Below, in pieces: positions 34,825-41,370 of a DNA stretch of 41,370 nucleotides (the stretch's first letter is position 1; each line of letters starts with the position of its first letter). The notes beneath the pieces were generated by a model. It did no database searches, had not been told where the DNA came from, and saw nothing but the letters and a program-made list of their open reading frames with translations. This DNA is from Lachnospiraceae bacterium (lineage in GTDB: Bacteria > Bacillota > Clostridia > Lachnospirales > Lachnospiraceae), in NCBI GenBank assembly GCA_017546025.1, contig JAFYYS010000016.1, forward strand, positions 1-41,370, given 5' to 3'. The position numbers and the translations under genes were made by a program.

Positions 34825-37401
34825 TCACGGCGTGTAACAGAGAATATGCTCCGACTTCATGTCGTTGCTAAGCGTGAGCCCCGTCGCCGACACGTCATAT
34901 ACATACACGATCTCCTCGAGCCCTTCACCGTCCTTTACGATGTCGCGGAAAATGTTACAACACCCGCCGAGCATCTCCGGCCGGTAAGTGATTGTCTTCT
35001 CGTTCTCAAAGATAGCGTTATACAGAATTCCCGACTCGACAAGGTCCTGGAAGAAATGGCTTCCGTACGAAAGTTCGGGATTGTATCCGGCCTTCGAATT
35101 CGACACCTCGCAGATGGCCGCAAACTCGCTGATGTCGGCAAATGCGGTCGGCACGCCGAGTTCCGGTGAAGTCGTTCCAATCCGCCCGGGCACCATCAGA
35201 AGCAACTTCTTATCCTGCCCGCGCATCGTCCAGTTGACCGTTCCGATGGCACGTGCCACGCGGTATTTGTCGCGGTACGGCATGTTGTAGTATTTGACCG
35301 GGTCGACGTAGACAACCAGGTCGAGTTTATCCGTGCGGGACAGTCCCATCGCCGAGTTGCGGCACTCGAAAAGAATGTTGTCCGGCGTCACATTTTCCGG
35401 CATGGAGGTTTCCTCGGAATCGCGGAACACCTGTAACGGACGGCACTGCAGGATGTTGATGACGTAATCGCCGTTCTCCGAGAGATTGATCGTGAATTCG
35501 GTGTCGACCGGGTATTGGTACGCTTCCTGAATCGTGGCGAGAATGTCCTTCATCTGCTGCATGATGACCTCGCGGTTCACGATGCCCTGGCACGAGATGA
35601 ACTCAATGTCGCGGTTCTGCCCGCGCTCACGGAACGAGCGCTCCGCGTCGAAATCGTGCTCTAAAAGAAGCCTCTTCAGGAAGTAAGGCATGTACGGCTC
35701 GATCACATCGAGTGAAACCTGCTCGAGTTTTCCCTCGCTTCGGTTGATCAGCTCGAGTTTCCGCTGTGAAAACTGATGCTTCTCGGCGCTTGTACGCGCC
35801 ACGGCCGCCTTCGGCTGATCGAGGCTCACGAGGCGCGGATACGAGCCTTCCGTGCGGTCCACCGCCGATGTTCCGAGTCCCATAACCAGACGGAGCATTC
35901 CGGCTGACGAATCAAGACTCTCGAGAAACCGGTACGGGCTGTAGGAATAGCCGACCCCGGCGACACAGGGCATGTAGAAGTCGCCGTAGTAGGAGCCCGA
36001 CACGCGCTGCACGAGAAGCGCCATCTGCTCATCTCTTGCCTGCAGACCGCGGCGGCTCCGGTAATCGAGCGCCGACTTGCTCATCGTGCTCGCGTAAACG
36101 GTCCTCACCGCGTCCTCGAACTCCTGAAGGCGGTGCTCCATATCTCCCGCGTTCGGGCAGAAGACGGATTCGTATTTTCCTGCGAAGGCGTTACCGAAGC
36201 CGTCCTCGAGAATCGAACTCGAACGGACAATAATCGGGTCCTGCCCGTAGTATTCGAGAAGTTTGACGAACTCTTCCTCCATGTCGCGGGAGAACCGGCC
36301 CTCGCGCAGTCTTCTTGCGAGCTCATCCGCGAGCGTGAAGTACTCTTCCTTGCTCCTTTGGCGCACCCTGATGTCCCAGAATTGATTTTCCACGATAAAG
36401 GTATAAAACACATCGGATCCGATGAAAAATGAGTCGTGCGGCTCAAAATTCGCAAAAATGTCGGGGCGCTTGTTCTCGATGATCTTTCTTGCAAGAAGCA
36501 TGCCGGTCGCCTTGCCGCCGATCATGCCGGTGCCGAGCATGCGCTTCTTAACGTTCAGGTAATCCTCCGCCTTAAAGTTCTCCTTGATCATGATACGAAG
36601 CCTCTCGTCGCGCGTCATCATGATGTTGCACATGCGGCTACACTGCTCGGTCACGTCGAGGCCGTTTTCATGCATCGTCTCGGTCATCTCGAAGAACCGG
36701 TCCCAGCTGTCCTTGTTGCCGCGGTCCGCGCCCGCCGTATTGTGCTCAAGCAGCTGGTAGAAATGACTCGCGACAACGCCGTCGAGAATCGGCTGAAACA
36801 CGCCGCTCTCGGGCTCGTAACGGTGTGGCAGGAACATCGTCTCGGAATAGCGGTTCCAGACCTTGTCCGGACGCACGTAGATGTTCGTCTTGTCCGAATA
36901 CACGTCGAGGAACAGCTGCGTCGTGTCGCGGATCTTGGCGATCGCCTTGAACGAATGCTTGCCTCGGATCAACGGGAAAAATGCGACGGTATCGAGCTGA
37001 AACAGATACGGGCAGGTCACCTGGAAGAAGTTGCCCATCATCAGGTCGGTCGCCCACGCCGTCTGCAGCTCCGAAAGGCAGTCGAACACATAGAACGCGT
37101 CAACGCCTTCCTTCCGGATAATCTCGTGAATGTCGACCGTGAATGTCTCGAACCGATGCGACAGCTCCACGTTGACGATTTTCAGCCCCTCCCGCTCCGT
37201 AAAGAACGGTTCGTGCGAGGCAAACCGGATGTAGATTAGGTTTCGTCCGTCGCGGATTGCCTGCTCCATATACGGCTCCACGAACAGCCGGAAATCCTCC
37301 AGCCGGTCCACTCTCCAGACGACATTGTCCCCGAGGCGGATGTTGTCGAAGCACTCATCCATCTGCGGAATTCCCGATAATACTCTGTCAAATGCTGCCA
37401 T
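34825..37401 (-). CDS. Degenerate KaiC-like domain fused to PEP-synthase-type ATP-grasp domain
   Basis: 858 residues from ATG 37399-37401 (SD AAAGGGG). Residues 1 to about 240 resemble a RecA/KaiC fold (SGIPQMDECFDNIRLGDNVVWR; AFYVFDCLSELQTAWATDLM as the Walker B strand; IAKIRDTTQLFLDVY), but the P-loop glycines and lysine are missing. The second part is a PEP/pyruvate-binding ATP-grasp: GGKATGMLLARKII near 291, then VRSSSILEDGFGNAFAGKYE near 390, with the usual Arg, Glu and Gly-Lys positions. The His-containing phosphotransfer and TIM-barrel domains of PEP synthase are absent. It may act as a phosphotransferase subunit or a regulator. It is a single-gene unit. Confidence 0.75.
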   Translation of the reverse strand: MAAFDRVLSGIPQMDECFDNIRLGDNVVWRVDRLEDFRLFVEPYMEQAIRDGRNLIYIRFASHEPFFTEREGLKIVNVELSHRFETFTVDIHEIIRKEGVDAFYVFDCLSELQTAWATDLMMGNFFQVTCPYLFQLDTVAFFPLIRGKHSFKAIAKIRDTTQLFLDVYSDKTNIYVRPDKVWNRYSETMFLPHRYEPESGVFQPILDGVVASHFYQLLEHNTAGADRGNKDSWDRFFEMTETMHENGLDVTEQCSRMCNIMMTRDERLRIMIKENFKAEDYLNVKKRMLGTGMIGGKATGMLLARKIIENKRPDIFANFEPHDSFFIGSDVFYTFIVENQFWDIRVRQRSKEEYFTLADELARRLREGRFSRDMEEEFVKLLEYYGQDPIIVRSSSILEDGFGNAFAGKYESVFCPNAGDMEHRLQEFEDAVRTVYASTMSKSALDYRSRRGLQARDEQMALLVQRVSGSYYGDFYMPCVAGVGYSYSPYRFLESLDSSAGMLRLVMGLGTSAVDRTEGSYPRLVSLDQPKAAVARTSAEKHQFSQRKLELINRSEGKLEQVSLDVIEPYMPYFLKRLLLEHDFDAERSFRERGQNRDIEFISCQGIVNREVIMQQMKDILATIQEAYQYPVDTEFTINLSENGDYVINILQCRPLQVFRDSEETSMPENVTPDNILFECRNSAMGLSRTDKLDLVVYVDPVKYYNMPYRDKYRVARAIGTVNWTMRGQDKKLLLMVPGRIGTTSPELGVPTAFADISEFAAICEVSNSKAGYNPELSYGSHFFQDLVESGILYNAIFENEKTITYRPEMLGGCCNIFRDIVKDGEGLEEIVYVYDVSATGLTLSNDMKSEHILCYTP

Positions 37402-37540
37402 ATCAATACCCCTTTGAAAGCACATTTTCCGCCTCCCTTTTACGAGGTCGGCGGCTACCGAAACAAAAAGGGCAAAGAAGTCACAGTAAAGACTCCTTTG
37501 CCCTTAATGGCAGTATAGCATGTTTTACAGCGATTGTATA
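37402..37540. other. Gap between the surface protein and the ATP-grasp gene
   Basis: Apart from the terminator at 37468-37505, this region has the SD of the ATP-grasp gene and one GGAAAATGTGC copy (37420-37430, minus strand). No clean promoter hexamers were found. Confidence 0.4.
37468..37505 (-). terminator. Terminator of the surface protein gene
   Basis: AAGGGCAAAG (37468-37477) pairs with CTTTGCCCTT (37496-37505), extended by AGTC/GACT; the minus strand continues with TTTTTGTTT. Confidence 0.88.
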
Positions 37541-40500
37541 CTACTTCTTTCCGCGCCCTGCGTTGCTTATGTGAAGCCCCCATACGCGAAGCGCAACCAC
37601 GGCTCCGAGGCAAACAACCAGAAGCACTATCAGATAGTTGTAAGGCAGCGTATCCGTAGTCTTAGGGGAATCGTTCGGCACCGGCGTCAGTTCCGGAGTG
37701 ACTTCAGGAGTAGTCTCCGGAGTGACTTCAGGAGTAGTCTCCGGAGTGACTTCGGGCGTTACCTCCGTCTTCGGCGCAGTATAAGTGTTACCGAATGTCG
37801 TCCGGCTCTGCGTTCCTCCCTTGACGGTACCCTTTGTGCCTTCCGCGGTGGACTGCGCAAAACCTTCCGGCATGCTGCCGCTCTCCTGCGAAACTTCAAA
37901 TGTCGCTCCGTGAGGAAGCCCGGACACAATTAAAGTCTTGCCGCCCGGTACTTGAAGCGTGGCTCGTCCTTCGCTGTCTGTGGTCAGCACATTGCCGCTG
38001 CCTGCCGCACGAAGCGCACGTCTCTTTGTCTCCTCCGTAACGATAAACGTCGCATTTGCCATCGGCTTCCCGTCGCGGTCCTTGATCACGATTTCCACCG
38101 GGAAAACCGGCTGATTTCCCTCCGGAACCGGTCCGTCCATGGTGATTTCGACTGCGAGCGAACCGTCCTTATAACCGTTTCGGAACTCCGTATCACCGAT
38201 GGTCTTGATGTCCGGGGTAAAGAGACCGTCTTCATTTTCCGTGAATGTGACGACGTACAGCGCTTCATGACTGTCATATTCGATGGTATCGTCCCCGTCG
38301 GACAACTCGCGAACCACAAAGTAGTACGGCTCTGTGACGGTCGGATCCAGCCACATAGTGGAAAATGTAATCGTTCCGTCCGGCTTATTCTCTACCGTCT
38401 CAATCAGTTTCGTCGTATATCCGTTCTCATTGCTCTCATACAGACCGAACGTATACTTCTCCGTTGCCGGCTTGCCTTCAAACGTCTTCGTTGCGGTAAT
38501 CGACACTTCCGGCTTCAGGTAATTGACCAGCTGCACCGGCTCCGCTTCGCCGTCGACCACCAGTTCTCCGTCCACCTTTCCGGTTCCTCCGCAGACGCTG
38601 CAGGGATCCTCGGTACGCGCCGGGTAAATCGCGGCGATCCGATGAAGGTAATTGTACAGGGCGTTTGGATTCTCCTGGATGGTTGCCCATTCCTCCTCCG
38701 TGAAAACATATCCGGCATACACGCCGGGGGTTATGCAGGACGGGCATTGATCCTCGGGCACATACGTCATCTCGCACAATTCGGAAAGCGTGAAACCTGG
38801 CAAGACCGGCCCGATGACCATGCCGTCCCTGTGGATCGCCGGAGCGCCCAGGATCCCGATGCAGTCCGGGCAGATCGCCCCGGTCTGGTTGGGATGCTCA
38901 CACGGGTTGAATGTAAAGCCGGCTCCTTTGCAGGTGCCGCACGGATCTCCCGTGCCGGCCGGGTCGAGCCCGGTTCCGTGGCAGTCCGGGCAGGATTCCA
39001 TGATCTCCCCGTCCAGGCAGTCGCTCAGCATGTAGATCTCGGTGACCTTTCCCATCGAGGCATCTATCGTGACCGCCGCGATCCCACCCGTGCCGCTTCC
39101 GCCGCAGGCCATGCAGTCTTCTTCCCCGGGTTTCAGCGTCTGCCCGGGCATCGCCACCAGCAGTTCGCCGCTCTCCGTCAGCGCGATCTGAACCTTCGCC
39201 TCAACCGGTTTGGTCATATACATCACCGTCGGATCCGTTCCCTGCACCTCGCTGATCAGGAACGTGATTTCCCCGATACCGGTCTGCGGCGAGATGGTTT
39301 CCAAATCTCTTTCCGTCAGAATGATATCCGGCGAGAAGGTGATATTGCCGTCAGCATCATTTTTCCCGATTGCTAAAGGCTCCGAGTCCGGGGCAGCATC
39401 CGCACGCCGGACTTCAAAAGAGAATTCCTCCGGCTGCAACGACCGCCCGACCAGTTCCTTGTGAGCAGTCAGGGTGATTTTTTTCTCAAAGCCGTACACA
39501 TTTGTGAAAACCAGATCTCCCGTCTCCGTAGACGCCATGACGTTCAGCGTGCCGTCCTTGTTGTCCGTGAAGGTAAGGGTAACCTGCTTTATCTGCGTGT
39601 CGTACGTTACATTTTTGTACGTCACGGTGCCGTCCGCCGCGGTCTGCGCGCCGTTCGGAATCACCTCGCGCACCAGGTAGGTAAGCGTCTTGGTCCCGCC
39701 ATATTCGGTGATCTCAACAGTATTGTAGCCGTCATAACTGCCGTTGATGGTGAATCTGGCCAAACCGACCGTTTCGCCGTTTTCGGTCACGGTTCCGCGG
39801 CTCTGTCCCGTCGTCGCCGTGCCGACTACATCCTTGTACGAGTAATTAGCGTAACCGTAGTCGTTGTACTGGTTGTCGTCGACCATTTCAAACCGGAACT
39901 CCCCAGCCTGCTGCTCGCGGCCCCGCAGTTTCTTCGTTCCGGTGACCGTGATCCCGGACTTTGCCGAATAGTCGTTCCGGAACGCGATCTTCTCGGTTTT
40001 CCCTACCCGGATTGTTTTTTCCACGGGCACCCGCCACGGCGAGTAGATGCTCCAACCCTTGGGAACCTGCTCATTCACAGAGCATACGGTCCCGGCCGGC
40101 AATCCGATGATTTGGAAGCACTGATTCTCCTTCAACGTAATCGTGCCGCCAGCCCGAATGGTTCCCCGGCTGACTACAGCCGCTTCCGTCGGAAGCTCTG
40201 TGCTGTCATAGTTCACGGGCGACTTGTCGAAAATGACATACTCGTATTCCCCGCTCAGGTCCGCGCCGTCGTATTCCATCTCCACGGTGAAGGGGAAGGA
40301 CGGAAGGACGGTGTTGTTGCCATCCTTCGGCTTGCTGCGGTCCTCCACATGCGCCGAAACCATAAGATAACCGAAATCCGGCTTTTTGAAGTTGCGGAAG
40401 GTGTGGATGTCGTTCTTGTCGTACTCCGCCACTTCGACGCCCAGCGGGACTTCGTTGGTCTGCGCAAACCAGCCGTCCGGCACGTTACTTTCTCCGGTCA

Positions 40501-41370
40501 CGGCGTAGATATACTCAAATCCGCCCGGTTCATAGCGGTCCATAACAAAGGTATAGGTCCAGTCCTCGTTCTTGGTGTAGGTATGAGGGAAGTCGGTCTT
40601 CTTTCCGTCGCTTCCGATCCGGGTCAGCACGATGATGGGCTGGGCGCCGTCCGGCGCTTCCGCGGCCGTTCCGTCCGGGTTCAGCCACAACTTGTCGATT
40701 TTGATGCTGACCTGTTCCTTCGTATGTTTGTTGACGATCTCGTAGGAGCGGTTATCTTCCTTGTAAACCGACGTGGTATAGCCCGGCACCGGATCTTCCG
40801 TGACAGTATATGTATACCGGTTTCCGTTGCTGTCTGTCTCCGGAGCATTTTGGAAAATGCCCTGCCAATTATCATCAGCCTTAAGGATCAGAGTATCCGT
40901 GATTACCGGTGAATTTTCCACTCCCGTTTCGCCCTTAAGGCGCACCGTCACCTGGTCCGGCCGCAGCCCGTCGTAGTTGTCAACATAACCTACGCCGCTC
41001 GCATAACCCTTGTCGTCCCAGGTCTTACGGACCATGATCGACTCGGGCACGATGCCGACACGGGTATACTCAAAATCCAGCACCGACCGGTCTCTGGCAT
41101 ATCCGTGGGACGCCTGCGTCGTGGGCGTGGAGAAGCGGAGGTACACCGCCGCCGCCTTGTTGTACGCGTACATGTTGTTGGCCGAATCCGCCGACGCAAT
41201 CCAGTCGATATCGTCCGGCGACGCGGCGTTGTCCGTTTTATGGGCATACGTGCCCTTCGCGTTCCATTTGTTGTCGTCGCCGCCGTCGGTCGGCGCCTTC
41301 ATGTTCAGGTAGACGGAAACCTTGTCCCCCGGCGACAGCAGGCACATCGTGGCGGGATTCGTTCCCCGCT
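37541..41370 (-). CDS. Large Cna-B/FctA-type surface protein with DnaJ-like cysteine module (5' end outside window)
   Basis: At least 1275 residues; the reading frame is open to the right edge, so the N-terminus is missing. It is a string of beta-sandwich repeats of the isopeptide-forming Cna-B/Spy0128 (FctA) type: about 41010-40720 (VRKTWDDKGYASGVGYVDNY), 40700-40400, 40360-39970, 39965-39490 (VTGTKKLRGREQQAGEFRFE), 39485-38530 (LTAHKELVGRSLQPEEFSFE), 38520-38170 and 38165-37790. The fifth has an insertion (38591-39115) with six CxxC pairs, four exactly CxxCxGxG. A Thr/Pro stalk (TPEVTPETTPE, 24-bp DNA repeats), an SPKTTD sequence, a membrane helix (YLIVLLVVCLGAVVALRVWG) and a basic tail end the protein. 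The anchor is SPKTxD-like instead of LPXTG. Role probably adhesion or pilus scaffold. Confidence 0.88.
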   Translation of the reverse strand, partial: RGTNPATMCLLSPGDKVSVYLNMKAPTDGGDDNKWNAKGTYAHKTDNAASPDDIDWIASADSANNMYAYNKAAAVYLRFSTPTTQASHGYARDRSVLDFEYTRVGIVPESIMVRKTWDDKGYASGVGYVDNYDGLRPDQVTVRLKGETGVENSPVITDTLILKADDNWQGIFQNAPETDSNGNRYTYTVTEDPVPGYTTSVYKEDNRSYEIVNKHTKEQVSIKIDKLWLNPDGTAAEAPDGAQPIIVLTRIGSDGKKTDFPHTYTKNEDWTYTFVMDRYEPGGFEYIYAVTGESNVPDGWFAQTNEVPLGVEVAEYDKNDIHTFRNFKKPDFGYLMVSAHVEDRSKPKDGNNTVLPSFPFTVEMEYDGADLSGEYEYVIFDKSPVNYDSTELPTEAAVVSRGTIRAGGTITLKENQCFQIIGLPAGTVCSVNEQVPKGWSIYSPWRVPVEKTIRVGKTEKIAFRNDYSAKSGITVTGTKKLRGREQQAGEFRFEMVDDNQYNDYGYANYSYKDVVGTATTGQSRGTVTENGETVGLARFTINGSYDGYNTVEITEYGGTKTLTYLVREVIPNGAQTAADGTVTYKNVTYDTQIKQVTLTFTDNKDGTLNVMASTETGDLVFTNVYGFEKKITLTAHKELVGRSLQPEEFSFEVRRADAAPDSEPLAIGKNDADGNITFSPDIILTERDLETISPQTGIGEITFLISEVQGTDPTVMYMTKPVEAKVQIALTESGELLVAMPGQTLKPGEEDCMACGGSGTGGIAAVTIDASMGKVTEIYMLSDCLDGEIMESCPDCHGTGLDPAGTGDPCGTCKGAGFTFNPCEHPNQTGAICPDCIGILGAPAIHRDGMVIGPVLPGFTLSELCEMTYVPEDQCPSCITPGVYAGYVFTEEEWATIQENPNALYNYLHRIAAIYPARTEDPCSVCGGTGKVDGELVVDGEAEPVQLVNYLKPEVSITATKTFEGKPATEKYTFGLYESNENGYTTKLIETVENKPDGTITFSTMWLDPTVTEPYYFVVRELSDGDDTIEYDSHEALYVVTFTENEDGLFTPDIKTIGDTEFRNGYKDGSLAVEITMDGPVPEGNQPVFPVEIVIKDRDGKPMANATFIVTEETKRRALRAAGSGNVLTTDSEGRATLQVPGGKTLIVSGLPHGATFEVSQESGSMPEGFAQSTAEGTKGTVKGGTQSRTTFGNTYTAPKTEVTPEVTPETTPEVTPETTPEVTPELTPVPNDSPKTTDTLPYNYLIVLLVVCLGAVVALRVWGLHISNAGRGKK
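37697..37757. repeat. 24-bp coding repeats of the Thr/Pro stalk
   Basis: Units at 37697-37720 and 37721-37744 are identical (AGTGACTTCAGGAGTAGTCT then CCGG) and a third is partial. They encode PETTPEVT on the minus strand, an extended wall-spanning stalk likely to vary in copy number. Confidence 0.9.
38591..39115 (-). other. DnaJ-type cysteine-rich module inserted in an FctA domain
   Basis: On the protein in order: CMACGGSG, CPDCHGTG, CGTCKGAG, CPDCIGIL, CPSCITPG and CSVCGGTG. Four are exact CxxCxGxG, the zinc-centre repeat of DnaJ. It splits the last strands of the surrounding pilin-type domain (VQIALTESGELLVAMPGQ before, PVQLVNYLKPEVSITATK after). Flanking NPCEHPNQTG also holds Cys and His. 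Confidence 0.88.

Overview
The window reads as chromosome of an anaerobic, low-GC-phylum clostridium with a fairly high GC content (roughly 55% by eye), most likely a Lachnospiraceae-type gut bacterium. Pointers are the rpmE-DUF1385-prmC-prfA cluster, a Clostridium-type Re-citrate synthase homologue, a CD3324-type HTH protein, Thr/Pro-rich linkers on membrane-anchored proteins, a surface protein ending in an SPKTxD-like anchor, and a HrcA/CIRCE-controlled small heat shock gene. No phage, plasmid, transposase, tRNA, rRNA or CRISPR array is visible. Almost every gene is on the minus strand; the exceptions are plsY, the radical SAM/lipoprotein pair and a LysR regulator.

Layout. 1-2.2 kb: terminators, an Hsp20 gene with a perfect CIRCE over its promoter, and a TetR regulator divergent from plsY. 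2.2-6.4 kb: translation-termination cluster rpmE > DUF1385 > prmC > prfA > TrmH/SpoU methyltransferase. 6.4-9.7 kb: a SAM methyltransferase followed by two tandem membrane-anchored YD-repeat paralogues. 9.8-19.3 kb: rpoB-rpoC with terminator, then rho, without rplJL upstream or rpsL downstream. 19.4-20.1 kb: intergenic block of eight 53-bp tandem repeats in an alternating A/B pattern. 20.1-22.4 kb: a zinc-ribbon protein with a very long acidic low-complexity tail. 22.4-26.3 kb: an operon of P-loop kinase > GNAT > SLOG/DUF1273 > MATE > LUD. 26.5-28.0 kb: radical SAM/SPASM enzyme plus a small lipoprotein. 28.0-32.2 kb: a glycosidase-like protein, Re-citrate synthase homologue and divergent LysR regulator. 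32.2-34.7 kb: isochorismatase-like hydrolase, P-loop kinase, HTH-ParB-like fusion, GNAT. 34.8-37.4 kb: a KaiC-like/ATP-grasp (PEP synthase type) fusion. 37.5-41.4 kb: the 3' part of a large Cna-B/FctA surface protein running off the window edge.

Most unusual observations: (i) one FctA-like pilin domain of the surface protein carries an inserted cysteine module with four exact DnaJ-type CxxCxGxG motifs plus two degenerate ones; (ii) an 11-bp motif, GGAAAATRYGA, with core GGAAAAT, is scattered through genes in different reading frames and through intergenic DNA about 32 times, far above chance, including in promoter spacers and once as a perfect inverted pair; (iii) the 53-bp tandem array in front of rpoB; (iv) a radical SAM/SPASM enzyme paired with an 85-residue lipoprotein having a CAYGPP mature N-terminus; (v) an HTH-ParB-like fusion with a strong ribosome binding site at the domain junction. 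All family assignments are from reading the sequence; no database search was run.
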